A stretch of 64,000 nt of DNA, from positions 193,782,692 through 193,846,691 of the forward strand of contig OY992540.1 in assembly GCA_963921195.1 (NCBI GenBank), in the 5' to 3' direction. The notes beneath the pieces are model-generated. The model saw only the letters and a list, made by a program, of their open reading frames with translations, had not been told where the DNA came from and did no database searches. The position numbers and the translations under genes were made by a program. Origin of the DNA: Pegoplata infirma. Its lineage: Eukaryota > Arthropoda > Insecta > Diptera > Anthomyiidae. Every line of letters begins with the position of its first letter. Positions within the stretch are counted from its first letter, which is position 1. Positions 51,081 through 62,052 of this stretch are shown here, in pieces.

Positions 51081-54026
51081 ATGATAAAAAAAATGTTATA
51101 TATTTTTTTTTTTCTATTTTTTATGAATAATTTAAATTACTTTTTTAACTTAAACTCATATAATAATAATATTTCAAGAATAAATTTTAATATGTTTAAT
51201 TTGATTTCTGTTAACGTAAGAAGTGTTTCTTCGATATCAAAATTCAACAAATTTAAATTGCTTTTGAGCCAATTTCATGAACTACCTGACGTGATTGCGG
51301 TCCAGGAATCTTGGTTTAGCAGTGACTGTATTAATTTGCATTCGATTCCCGGTTATAGTGCTATTCATTGCTGTCGTGCTGATGGGTATGGTGGAGTTTC
51401 CATGTATATATCTTCGAATTTAAGCCATAAGGTAGTGTTGAGTCGTAGTGAACAATTTTTAGAGTTGGTTGTAATTGAACTTCCTGGGTTAGTTTTTGAC
51501 GGTAAGCCGTTACGAGTAATTTCATTGTACAGATCTCAGAAATGTTCTTTTGAAAATTTTTGCACACAGTTGGAAAATATTCTTCAGGAACTGGAAAATA
51601 GACCGTGTGTTGTCGTAGGAGATTTTAATGTAGATTTACTGGTCAATAACACTTTCAGTAGAGATTTAAAAAATATTTTCCATGAATATGATTTAGCTCA
51701 ATGCCATAACCTAGTTACTAGACCGTTAAGTCAAACGTCTATTGATTGCGTTTTTGGAAATTTGACTGAACGCATGTCGGTGTATTCAATAGAAAATAAA
51801 CTTACAGATCACAATATAATAAGTTGCAATCTTAAAATAAATGTAAGCCGTAATGAAAGCATTACGAAGACCTGGTACAAGTTTGACTATGAAAAGTTCG
51901 GAGCATTACTTGACAGAAATTTGTCTTCAAATAGTAATTTTGATAGTCCTTCTCAACACTGCAAAAAATTAATGAATGAAATTACACTAGCAGCTTCACA
52001 GTGTACTTCGAATATTACAACTACTGTAAATATACGATCAAAATTAACACCTTGGATAAATATGAACCTGTTTTCGCTATTGGAGCTCAAAGAAAAGCTG
52101 TTGAAAGCACGAAGAAAAAATAAAGGCGACAGATTTATATCAGAGCGGCTAAGAAGAATTAGTAAAATTATTAAAACTAGTAACAGAAAACTGATGAATG
52201 AATATTATAAAAAGAATTTGGAACATTGTGCTGGTGATGTTAAAAAATCGTGGCGGTTTCTTAATAATGAACTTGGTAGGTGCCCTCAAGATACACGAGA
52301 CATAATTTCTCAGGATGGTTATCTTTTAACAACTGATATTGATAAGGCTATGGGTTTTAATCAGTATTTTTTTGATTCAATTGAGAATCTTAGAAGCAAT
52401 ATTCCGTGTTATTTAACTGATGACATAAACAATTTAAGATCATTGAGACCATTAATGACAACTTTTAGTCTAGGAAAAGTTGATAAAAATTGCGTTGAAC
52501 ATATTTTAGATGGGTTACAAAAAAATAAAAGTGCCGGTTATGATAAAATATCACCAAAAATGATTTTATGTAGAAAAGCAGAAATTTCAGATATTATAGT
52601 TAACATATTTGGCAGTATGATAGATCATAAACAATACCCCGGTGAACTAAAAATTCACAAGATTGTCCCCATACCTAAATGCAAAGGATCTAACAAGGTT
52701 GATTTGTATCGTCCAGTATCTGTTTTATCAGTAATTGATAAAATAATTGAGAAGATTGTGTTTGATCAGTTGTCTGACTATTTAGTCAGAAACAAAATAT
52801 TATTTGAAAGACAATTTGGTTTTTGTAAAGGTTCTGGAACGGAGGAGGCTATTGTTAATGTCGTTGAATATATTTGTGACGGTCTTGATGTTGGTTTTAA
52901 TGGTGTTGCTGCGGTATTTTTTGATCTATCTAAAGCTTTTGATTTAGTGGATCATGATATTTTGATTAAAAAACTGGAAATAATTGGAGTATCAAGCAGT
53001 TCTAATGCCTTATTCAAAGACTTTTTGTCTGGTCGTACGAAATTCGTACAGATTGGTGACGCTAAGAGCACTTTGTTACCTGTTACATGTGGAGTACCGC
53101 AGGGTAGTGTACTCGGACCCCTTTTATTCAAGATTTTTATTAACGACCTAAAAAACATTACGTTTTTTGGTCAACTTTTCATGTTTGCCGATGACATTTG
53201 CCTAATTTACCGTTACAAACATCAGAGTGTGTTACAAACTCAAGTGGAGTACGATTCATCAATATTGGCTGAGTATTTAAGATTAAATAAGCTTATTTTG
53301 AATACTGGTAAAACTAAATTCATCAGATTTAGACCGTATGTTTTAGAAAGAGATCAATCTATGACTGTACATATTGATGGTGTTCCAATAGAAGAGTCGG
53401 AGTCAGTAACATATCTAGGAATACAATTTTGCAGAAACTTACATTGGGATAATCACATTGAAGCAATTAAAAGTAAAATATCTTCTGCTGTTGGCATCCT
53501 ATACAAATTTAAGCGGAAATTTAATACTAAAACGAAAATGCTAATTTATGAAAGTTTGATTCATAGTCATTTGTCTTACCTTCCAATAATATATGGAAGT
53601 AGGAAAAGTTCTTCATTAAAATGTATTCAATCTGCGCAAAACAAAGCTTTAAAGCTTGTTTTTAACCTACCCATAAGATTTCATACACTCGATCTGTTTA
53701 GACGTTATGCAAACAATGTTCTACCCATAAATGGCTTGTATAAAATGCAGTTATTAAAATTCATATTTAAATCTGTAAAAGGTCTGGGAAATTCTTCAAT
53801 TCAGTTTTTTCAAAATGCGCAGATCACGAATCGAAATACAAGACAGGGTCAAAATTTGTCTGTAACAAGATGTCGTCTTGAACTGACAAAACAACGTATC
53901 CGTTTTGCTGGTTCTAATGAATTTAATGATTTGCCACTCTTTTTAAAGAATATTGTACTTTTTTCAACGTTTAAAAAAGAGCTTAAAATATTTTTATTAA
54001 ATAATCTGGAAACACATCTTGCGTAA
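51081..54026 (+). CDS. LINE ORF2 protein: APE-type endonuclease and reverse transcriptase
   Basis: A 981-residue frame, uninterrupted. It nicks target DNA and primes reverse transcription of its own RNA. The first 37 residues are hydrophobic and phenylalanine/asparagine-rich; the endonuclease begins MFNLISVNVRS at residue 38 (ATG at 51192), a likely alternative start. Endonuclease motifs are IAVQESWF (catalytic Glu), VVGDFNVDL (Asp) and LTDHNIISC (Asp-His). Reverse transcriptase motifs are KNKSAGYDKISP, IVPIPKCKG and LYRPVSVLSVIDKIIEKI, FFDLSKAFDLVDH, CGVPQGSVLGPLLF and FADD (catalytic Asp at 704-705). No RNase H domain follows. Length is typical of CR1/Jockey-type ORF2. Exact clade (CR1, Daphne or related) is not resolved. 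Confidence 0.92.
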   Translation: MIKKMLYIFFFLFFMNNLNYFFNLNSYNNNISRINFNMFNLISVNVRSVSSISKFNKFKLLLSQFHELPDVIAVQESWFSSDCINLHSIPGYSAIHCCRADGYGGVSMYISSNLSHKVVLSRSEQFLELVVIELPGLVFDGKPLRVISLYRSQKCSFENFCTQLENILQELENRPCVVVGDFNVDLLVNNTFSRDLKNIFHEYDLAQCHNLVTRPLSQTSIDCVFGNLTERMSVYSIENKLTDHNIISCNLKINVSRNESITKTWYKFDYEKFGALLDRNLSSNSNFDSPSQHCKKLMNEITLAASQCTSNITTTVNIRSKLTPWINMNLFSLLELKEKLLKARRKNKGDRFISERLRRISKIIKTSNRKLMNEYYKKNLEHCAGDVKKSWRFLNNELGRCPQDTRDIISQDGYLLTTDIDKAMGFNQYFFDSIENLRSNIPCYLTDDINNLRSLRPLMTTFSLGKVDKNCVEHILDGLQKNKSAGYDKISPKMILCRKAEISDIIVNIFGSMIDHKQYPGELKIHKIVPIPKCKGSNKVDLYRPVSVLSVIDKIIEKIVFDQLSDYLVRNKILFERQFGFCKGSGTEEAIVNVVEYICDGLDVGFNGVAAVFFDLSKAFDLVDHDILIKKLEIIGVSSSSNALFKDFLSGRTKFVQIGDAKSTLLPVTCGVPQGSVLGPLLFKIFINDLKNITFFGQLFMFADDICLIYRYKHQSVLQTQVEYDSSILAEYLRLNKLILNTGKTKFIRFRPYVLERDQSMTVHIDGVPIEESESVTYLGIQFCRNLHWDNHIEAIKSKISSAVGILYKFKRKFNTKTKMLIYESLIHSHLSYLPIIYGSRKSSSLKCIQSAQNKALKLVFNLPIRFHTLDLFRRYANNVLPINGLYKMQLLKFIFKSVKGLGNSSIQFFQNAQITNRNTRQGQNLSVTRCRLELTKQRIRFAGSNEFNDLPLFLKNIVLFSTFKKELKIFLLNNLETHLA

Positions 54027-54225
54027 ATTAAAAGTTTTTTTTTTTTTTTATATGTAAATAATTTTCAATATGTAAATATATACTGTAAATACAATGTAAA
54101 TATAACTAGTTGCCTACTAGCCTCTTTAATGCCAATTTTGGTGCTGAGGCGCGTACTTAATATGTATTATTATTATTTTTTTTCAAATAAAATTATTATT
54201 AAAAAAAAAAAAAAAAAAAAAAAAA
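54027..54225 (+). other. LINE 3' UTR and poly(A) tail
   Basis: About 170 bp of 3' untranslated sequence with a run of TTT, 'attattattatttt', 'aataaaattattatt' and a tail of about 25 A. Confidence 0.85.
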
Positions 54226-55519
54226 TTAAGATTGGCATAAAGCTCATTATTAACTTACTGCTATTTCTATTGTATAGAAATTTAGTCCATCAGCCACCCA
54301 GTTGTACCCACAAAACTGTCTTTTTATATCCAATGAATCCAATAATTTTTCAATTATATTCTCAGCAGGTGTACCAATTGTCAAGTTGATTGTTGAACAA
54401 AATTTTTGTGTACGAAAATAAAAACCTGGTGCAAAAAAATAAGCCTGCATGTGTTTGGAGCATATTAGGGCCTGTTATAAGTTTTTCTGTTTATTTTTTT
54501 TTTGTCATTTTGGGTGTAAAAAAAATTCAGAAACATAGAGAAAAGCGTTTTGCGTTTTTTTTTCTTATTCTCACTCACTTGTATTTTATTAATATGTGGG
54601 GGCGGGCGCTACAAAATTGTTCGCAAACCAATTTAAGTGTCAAAACCAGAAAAAAACTGGTAAATTGTTTTATAATACTTTTCGTTTGCCGAAATACAAC
54701 ACTGTGTTACCATATGCAGAATAGTAGGATGTTAAGCAGAGTTAAAAAGAATGTATTCATTCTGGAATAAGATGTATTTTTATATTTTAATAAGTTGTGT
54801 TATATAGAGAAAACATATTCATTGTGTCAACCAACGTTTTGGCAAAATGAATGATTCGGTTTGTTACAGCAACTGAATTATCGGTGAGCGGTCAAAATCC
54901 CCACAGAATTAACCCCATACCGGAAAAGGGGATTATGACCGAATATATTACGGTCATAATTCCAATATTAGTTGTGGGGACTATAATATCCCTTTTTGCC
55001 TCTTATAGGGGCCTTGCGGTATATGTAGGCTCTGAAAGAATGTTTTCTCATTACGGCTATGAAAACGTACATTGATTCTATGAAAAAAAATCATTAGAAG
55101 GCAGCCAATGATGCCCATCATAGAATCTATGCAACAAATTCATAGAAACTAGAAACCAATGAAAAAGTTCATAGGCTCTAAAAAAATTATTATTCAATTC
55201 TATTTTTATTTATTTTAATTTTATTGATTTTTTTTTTATTTTATTTATTTACAATTTTCCATTTTTAAAAATTTATATTTTTTTTAACTTATCCCCACTG
55301 AGATTCAAGCACAGAACCAGTTGCTCATGAAGCTTAGTCTCTAGCCACTTACATAAAGTATATAAACAAATAATAACTCTTAAAATCCATTAATATTCTG
55401 TTTTAACATATTGAGTTTGTATCCATGCTCTGTCACAATACTCCGCCAAAAACTGTGTGTGGCTTTGTAGAAAACAAAATATTTGTGTATTTACTAAAAA
55501 AAATTTTCGAATGTTATAA
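54226..55519. other. Intergenic DNA with tRNA-like and hairpin-family traces
   Basis: No gene. 55070-55200 has 'gattctatgaa', 'aacaaattcatagaaac' blocks like 57810-58000. Minus-strand 55283-55350 resembles a decayed tRNA (CTGGTTCTGTGCTTGAATCTCAG). 54890-55010 contains imperfect inverted blocks ('gattatgaccg' / 'cggtcataat'). Confidence 0.4.
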
Positions 55520-56034
55520 AACTAACAAGGAACTCACAGGGCACCCACCGATTGTCCCGAAACTTCAATATAGAAATGAGGGGGGAAAAATAAGAGTTAC
55601 CTGTTTTTTCTTAGCTGCCCAATCTCAAATTTAAAAAAGGGTTGCCACCTTATGAAAAAATAAGGGCTTTCGGGAAAATGCGTATAAAAGCCGAACTAGC
55701 AGGAATTTCGCCAAACGAAAAAGTAAAGGTCAGCTTAATTTTGATATAGATTATTATACTTTTATAAATCTCCATATACACGACCGATACACCATTGGAT
55801 ATGCCTTTAAAACCCCTTTCGAACTGTATAAAATGTTCATATATTTTCTTTTGAAGAAATGGGAAAAAACCTTAAAAAAACTAAAAAATCCCGTTTTTCC
55901 CCCTCCCCTTTGACCCACTAAATGTGAGATTGGGAAGCTATAAAAAATAGGTAACTCTTATTTTACTCCCATCTTTCCTATATGCAAGTTTCAGGACAAT
56001 CGGTGGGTGCCCTGTGAAAGACCTTCCTTGTAAG
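55520..56034. mobile_element. ACTTACAAGG-family TIR element, copy 3
   Basis: Left end 'actaacaaggaactcacagg' and right end 'ctgtgaaagaccttccttgtaag' are inverted, with homology over about 75 bp ('caccgattgtcccgaaactt' and 'gtttcaggacaatcggtg'). Interior matches 21932-22532, shortened by about 90 bp. Confidence 0.75.
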
Positions 56035-56753
56035 TGTTAGTTCCCAGTTGGCAACGTCCTCGAGCCATCTTCTGTGACGGAGCGGTGATATATCAGAGTC
56101 ACTGCTGACATCCATGAGACATCTCTTTGTACTGGGTTGAGGACAATTTCATAAACATTTTCAAAATGTCCTCACTCAAAGTCAGTATTGGTCAGGGCGG
56201 ACCTTCTGGGGACATGTCACCTAAGACTTCTTTGGGGAAATGTCTGATGTAGGTGATGGAAAAAACAAAAAAATTTCCTATTTCCTTCAGTTTTTACTTT
56301 TATCTATTTTCCTATATATGTAGAAAAACTTTTAGCCTTCTTAGTCCCAACTGGATTTGAACCTCGACCCCCAGTTTGTTAGTCCCACACCTAACTACTT
56401 GTTACAAACTTTATTTTGTAAATTGTTTGTTTATTTATTACTTTTATTCTACTTGTTAGATTTTGTTTTTATTTTAAATAAATCGAAAATTTTGCCATCT
56501 TTTCCTTGGGAATTGAAGAGTTGCCCAGAAAAATTATAATTTAATATACTGCTATTCTGAAGACTTTTCCTTTTAGACGTCTTAGAGGAATTGGCCACGC
56601 TCTTAAAACAAACATTCTGTGCTGACAATGTTAGGACAAGTCATCAAGGATTACCTATAATTTGTCAGAACCTGAAGACATTTTCTCAAGGAATCACTGT
56701 GAAAATTTCTTCAGTGACACATTTTCCAACTGGGTTGGAGAGATTTTCCTCCA
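56035..56753. other. Intergenic DNA with one tRNA-like trace
   Basis: No gene. Minus strand 56335-56405 has GAGGTTCAAATCCAG, a B-box-like block, with 'tagttaggtgtgg' at A-box distance; degenerate. Short open frames (56357-56539, 56591-56803) have no motifs. Confidence 0.4.
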
Positions 56754-56832
56754 TTGGTGGCGCTGATAGCGAAGGCGTCGACAATATCCACTTCAGCCGG
56801 TAGGTCTTGGGTTCGAATCCCGACCAGGGCAG
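56754..56832 (+). pseudogene. tRNA-like sequence
   Basis: TTGGG-TTCGAAT-CCCGA is a well paired T-arm (5-bp stem, one G-T pair, 7-nt loop), and GGTGGCGCTGATAGCGAAGG resembles a tRNA 5' half. The acceptor does not pair. It lies just before a DINE-like element, as the tRNA-like sequence at 43316 lies beside another. Confidence 0.45.
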
Positions 56833-56863
56833 CAATGATGTTTTTTTTAATGTTTTTTTTTAT

Positions 56864-57729
56864 TATACCCTCTACTCTAGTGATAGAGGGTATATAAAAG
56901 TTTGTCATTCCGTGTGTAACACCTCGAAATATTGGTCTAAGTCCCCATAAAGTATATATTTATGATCCTCGTTCGATTCTATGACGATCTAGCGATGTCC
57001 GTCCGTCCGTCTGTCTGTCCGTCTGTATGTTGAAAACACGCTAACTTTTGAAAGACTTTGCGGAGGCTCCTGAAGTTTGGCACATATATTGGGAATTTAC
57101 CTGGTCCGGATGGTATTGCAACCCAGCGAAATCGGTGCATTGGTTCAAAAGTTATGAGCAAAAGAGTGAATTTCGGCAAGGGTTTTTCGCGAATTTACGA
57201 GATAAAAAACACTTTAACTTTCTAAAGGCAATCCTGAGGATGCTAAAGCTTGGCATATATATTTATCGTTCCCCTGAGCTGGTTCATATTGAATTTCAGC
57301 CAAATCGGTCCAGTGGTTCAAAAGTTATTAGCTAACCCGTAAATTTCAGATTCGCTTCACCTTAAATCCACGTGTTGAAAACCCGTTAAACATGTTTTAA
57401 AAACATTGGTAAGTCACAAAAATATTTTACAACGTATTGTCACTCAAAAATATTTTTACACTAAAACAAAAAAAAAAAATACACTCGAAAAAAATTTTAC
57501 ACTAAAAAAAAATTTTACAATCAAAAAAAAATTATACACTCAAAAAAAAATTTTTTAATTATTTTTTTTTTTCAAGAATTAGTAAAAAAAAGGTTTTTTA
57601 TACAAAATAAAATATTTCTAATCACAAATGTTATTGTTTTCACGTTAGAAAATTTACTATAACTTAAAAAGGGCATTGTGGAGGGTATTCATAGATTCGG
57701 CCAAGTCGAATTTAACTCTTCTACTTGTT
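56864..57729 (+). mobile_element. DINE-1/mini-me-like non-autonomous element, copy 2
   Basis: Same structure as 19075-20037: left hairpin (TATACCCTC...GAGGGTATA), 'agtttgtcattccgtgtg', 'ccccataaagtatatatt', 'gatctagcgatgtccgtcc' with a GTCC/GTCT tract, two internal repeats ending 'ggttcaaaagttat', A-rich 'acactcaaaaaa' series, and right end 'agattcggccaagtcgaatt' plus CTACTTGTT. It inserted beside T-rich sequence on both sides. Confidence 0.78.
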
Positions 57730-57809
57730 TTTTATATTGTTTTAATATATTTATTCAACTATTTTAATTATTGTAACATTATTTTAATTTTTAAAAAATT
57801 AAAATGCAT

Positions 57810-58000
57810 TTTCTTTTATGAATGACATTCATTAATTCTATGAATTTTTTCTATGAATTTAAAAAAATCTATGAATAAAATTCTATGAAATATTTCACAA
57901 TACTAATAAATATTCATTCAGCCAATGAATTGTTTCATAGATTCTATGAATTTGGTTTTATGAAATTTGTTCATAGATATTATGAACAATAACTCTTTCA
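57810..58000. repeat. Degenerate TATGAA/TTCATA hairpin-family repeat
   Basis: Repeated 'attctatgaatttt', 'ttcatagattctatgaa' and 'tgttcatagatattatgaac' blocks, a relative of 39075-39244. No clean ends. Confidence 0.45.
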
Positions 58001-58860
58001 GTGCGTAATGATGTTGCATACCTGTGCCTGCGACATTTGGGCACGAATGATCCCGAATTTAATTCCTTATAGGTTAAATTCAGAATCAGGGCACACACAT
58101 TGCATTTCGGGTTTCTGAAAATCAGTCCCAATGCAGGTTTTATTTCTGAGATCGGTTGATTTAAGCAAACAACTACGGGCCAGGTGTGTCCTTTAGTAAA
58201 CATTAATATTATAATAATTTTTTTTAGCAGAAATTCAAATCTAAAATAAAAGAGATTAAATTCATTTAACATTCTGTATTGTGGGAGTGTATTTGTATTT
58301 ATAGCTGTGTTTAATGCAGGTATTGTTATTTCACGTCCTCTATGAATTGCAGTATTTATTCATTTTTCAATCACTGTCAACCCAACGGGGGAGGTCAGTA
58401 AAAAAAATTTAAAACTTTCATACGTACGTAAAAAAAGTGACAATATAAATTTCCCCAAAAAAAGTTTAAAAAGTAAGATCAAAAAAAAAATACAGCAATA
58501 GAGTAATTAATGGAGTTTAGATTTAATAAAAACTAGCCTACTTTAAGGTATTTTATAAAATCAAATATTGTTGTTTACTTTTAGGCACACAAATGAATTT
58601 AAATTATTTTTTGATCTAATAGAAGGCATATTTTTTAAATTTTCATTAAACCAAACTTATTTAATGTTGTGGAACATTTATCGCTTGTACTTTTTATATA
58701 TACAGAAATAATGGTCCCAGAAATTTTTAATTTCGAATGTAGGATTCTCCTGTGTAAAAAAATATACAGAAAAAAATAATTTTTAGCAATTTCGATTATA
58801 ATCTTGGTATCGGTAATAATGGTTATAGAAACTTGAAATCAATTTAAGTTTCCAATTTTA
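58001..58860. other. Intergenic DNA, no gene seen
   Basis: The minus-strand frame at 57958-58272 starts within the preceding repeat and has no recognisable motif; I do not call it. Confidence 0.5.
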
Positions 58861-58869
58861 ATAAATAAA

Positions 58870-58985
58870 AATTCATCGAGCTCGAGGCCAGTTTTTTTTT
58901 TTTGTAAATAAATATTATTTTATTCCATTGCAATATTTTGATCCTCTTTGAGCATCATCATCAGGGGATTTAGTGATTTTTTAAG
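58870..58985 (-). mobile_element. Penelope-like end with hammerhead-like motif
   Basis: 'cgagctcgaggcc' followed by AT-rich sequence matches the outer end of 9730-10085. On the minus strand CTGATGA (58958-58964) is followed by a pairable stem TGATgCTC/GAGgATCA, then AAAATATTG. The GAAA of the hammerhead core has become AAAA, so this copy is probably inactive. Confidence 0.45.
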
Positions 58986-59062
58986 TTTTTGTCTTTATAA
59001 AAATTCACTAAACTAATTTTTACTAGGAATTCCCGTAAAGTAAGAGGTAGCAAAAAATCTAG

Positions 59063-60140
59063 TACACTCAAAAAATAAACTGGTAAAACGCCTGGTAAAA
59101 TGCCGTGTAATCCTGTTCTACCAATATTTAACAATTTTCCTTGTTTTTTAACAAAAAATCTTGTACTTTGCTCAAACGAGAACTACAGTTTTATTGCTAA
59201 TTTTACAAGTTTATTTTCGTAATTGTATTCTACCATTTTGAAAGGTTATTTTACAAAAAAACTGTAAGTTTACAACAAAATTTTTATTACGAGGATTCTA
59301 GTTGAATTACAAAAAAAACTGTTATTTTACAATAATTATGTTATACGAGGATTTATGTTGTTTAACAAAAAAAACCTATTTTTTTTTATTGAAAAATATT
59401 TTAAAAAAAGTTGACAAAATTTTGAAAAATTTATTACGAAGATTCTAGTTAATTTACAAAAAAAAAAACAGTTATTTTACAAAAATGATTTTATTACGAG
59501 GATTTATGTTGTTTAACAAAAAAATTTTTTTTTGTAAATTTACAATTTTGGTTTGTAAATTTACCATTTTTTTAAACATATTTACCATTTTTTCTTGTAA
59601 GTTTCCCATTTTTTTTATTTTACAACAAAATTTTTATTACGAGGATTCTAGTTGAATTACAAAAAAAACTGTTATTTTACAAAAATTATGTTATACGAGG
59701 ATTTATGTTGTTTAACAAAAAAAAATATTTTTTTTTTATTGAAAAATATTAAAAAAAAAAGTTGACAAAATTTTGAAAAATTTATTACGAAGATTCTAGT
59801 TAAATTACAAAAAAAAACAGTTATTTTACAAAAATGATTTTATTACGAGGATTTATGTTGTTTGACAAAAATTTTTTTTTTTTGTAAACTTACCATTTTG
59901 GTTTGTAAATTTACCATTTTTTTAAACATATTTACCATTTTTTCTTGTAAGTTTACCATTTTTTTATTTTTTCCGGTTTTAAAACAGTATTTTTACCATT
60001 AAAATTGGTTATTTTACCAATTTTTGGCTCATTTAAAATTACGAGGAAATCCTTGTAATTTTACGAGAATTTTACCTACCTCCTATTTTACGAGAATAGC
60101 CTCGTAAAATCACGAGATTTTTGGTAACTTCTCAAAAAAA
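59063..60140 (-). mobile_element. TACACTC-family MITE, copy D, with internal duplication
   Basis: Left end TACACTCAAAAAATAAAC at 59063. The blocks 'gccgtgtaatcctgttctacc', 'cgaggatttatgttgttt' and 'cctcgtaaaatcacgag' follow the order of copy C (35378-36151). The right end is eroded ('cttctcaaaaaa'). An extra copy of about 350 bp of the interior makes it longer than copies A to C. Confidence 0.65.
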
Positions 60141-60747
60141 AACTTGTAAAATTACAAGAAAAACATGTAACTTTATTTTGTTTGCTACCTCCTATTCGAC
60201 AAAAACTCCTAATACTTTTACAAGCTTTTTATCAATAATGTTGTAATTTTACAAGGTTTTTACCAATAAAATTGTAAATTTACACATTTTTTGACACGAT
60301 AAAATTTACAATGAGGTTTCGTAATTTTACTAGATTTTTTGCTACCTCCTATTTTACGAGAATTCCAAGTAATTTTATAAGCTTTCTACCAATAGTTTTG
60401 TAATTTTACAAGCTTTTTACCAAAAAAATTTTAAATTTAATTGCAATTGAAATTGAAATTACAAGGAATTCTCGTGAATTAACTAGATTTTTTTTGTACA
60501 ATTATCTTGGAAATTTGTAAAATTACAAAAAAAAAATTGTAAAATTACAAAAAAAATTTAAAATTACAAAAAAAATTGTAAAATTACAAAAAAAACTTAA
60601 AAATTACAAAAAAAATTCTAAAATTACAAAAAAAATATTAAATTTCTATCCAAATTTGTTTATCAAAAAACTGTCAAATATTGGTAAAATGGGATGACGA
60701 GACTTTCCTAGTAAACTCATAAAAAAAAACCTTGTAAAATGACTTCC

Positions 60748-61563
60748 TACACTCAAAAAAAAAACTGTAAAGTTAGCAAAAAAAGCTTGTAAACCTACAA
60801 GAAAATTTGCTGATTTTGAACCCACAATTTTTTTGGTAAAGTTAGCAAAAACGTTTTGCTAAAAATTAGTTAACTGAAATTTTTTTTATTTCAACTTAGT
60901 TCATACACATTTGAGGACCCCATTGGGTTCGGACCCGATAGGTCCAGACCCCGATGAGCCTAGACCTAGTTGGGATCCTTAAAAATCGTCATAGTTTTTG
61001 ATCCAAAACTTGTGTCCGTTTTGCTCTACCTTGCTTAGTTTTTGAGTTACGTGATTTTATGGGACCACCGGGGTTTTGATAATTACAAAACTCGATAACT
61101 TCAAAAATATTACTCGGAGAGCTTTTGATTATTTTCGGTCTTGTGCTACGTGTTGAGAGCTACAAAAATGCTTTTGGACTTTTTGTTGTGTCGGCAATAT
61201 TTACCGATATATGGGCATTTTAAAACTTTCGGGAACGCTAACTTTTTTGGATCCAAAGTTAGGACCTCTATCTGGCTTAGTTTCCGAGATAGCGCCATTT
61301 TAAATTTTCTGAAAATAAAAAAAATTTACCATTTATTTCTGCTAATATTAGCAAAAAAGCTTGTAAAAATTTGGTCAACTCAATTTTAAATTTAGCAAAA
61401 AAAATTAGCTCAAAGTTTGTTTAAAATTCCTAATGCGCTAAATGAAGTTTACAAGATATTTTTGCTAACATGCTTATCTCAACTAAAAATTTGCTAAAAG
61501 TTAGCTAACCAGCATTAGCAAAAAAAAAATTAGTAAATCTACTAATGTATTATTTTGAGTGTA
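60748..61563 (+). mobile_element. TACACTC-type element with a less AT-rich core
   Basis: TACACTCAAAAAAAAAACTG at 60748 and TTATTTTGAGTGTA at 61563, with 'aaagttagcaaaa' and 'ttgctaaaagttagctaa' inverted near the ends. The core (60915-61310) is of normal composition, for example 'attgggttcggacccgatag' and 'tggcttagtttccgagatag', and is not coding in any frame I can support. Confidence 0.6.
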
Positions 61564-62052
61564 TTTGACAAGAATTCCTTGTTATTTTTCAAGCTTTTAC
61601 CAACAGTTTTGTAATTTTACAAGCTTTTTGCTAATAAAATTGTAAATTTACAATTTTTTTGACGCGATAAAACTTACAAGGAGGTTTCGTAACTTTACTA
61701 GATTTTTTGCTCTCTTCTATTTTACGAGAATTCTTAGTAAAAATTACGAACTTTTTTGTAATTTTACAAGATTTTTACAAATAAAATTGTAAATTTACAA
61801 CTTTTTTGGCGCAATGAAACTTACAAAAAATTCTCGTAAATTTACTAGATTTTTTTGTAGAAAACCTTGAAAATTTGTAAAATTACAAAAAAAAAATGTA
61901 AAATTGACAAAAAAAAATGTAAATTTCGATCGAAAACTTTTTGTTAAAAAAACAAGGAAAACTGTCAAATATTGGTAAAATGGGATTACGAGACTTTTTC
62001 TAGTAATTTGACAAGTCTTTTTTGAGTGTAGAAATTCTCGTAAAATAGGAGG

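Larger units (their letters stand above)
49885..54225 (+). mobile_element. CR1-like (Jockey-superfamily) LINE, apparently full length
   Basis: Two uninterrupted ORFs 14 bp apart, a 3' untranslated region of about 170 bp and a tail of about 25 A (54201-54225). ORF1 carries a PHD finger and ORF2 endonuclease plus reverse transcriptase without RNase H, the arrangement of CR1-like LINEs. The 5' boundary is uncertain; 'gtctggcaacgccgg' near 49900 is a plausible start of the 5' untranslated region. I could not identify target duplications. Intact ORFs suggest a young and possibly active copy. Confidence 0.85.
59005..62050. mobile_element. Nested TACACTC-type MITE complex
   Basis: Outer blocks ('aggaattcccgtaaag', 'ttttgctacctcctattt', 'acaagctttttacca', 'gacgcgataaaacttacaagg') match the element at 11139-12950 and end TTTTTTGAGTGTA at 62030. 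Two or more elements are inserted: one at 59063-60140 and one at 60748-61563. The interior of the first has a partial internal duplication (the segment near 59265-59590 recurs at about 59620-59950). Confidence 0.5.

Noticed and set aside
57958..58272. 104-codon minus-strand frame
   Set aside because: Starts in a degenerate hairpin repeat and has no motif or codon signature.
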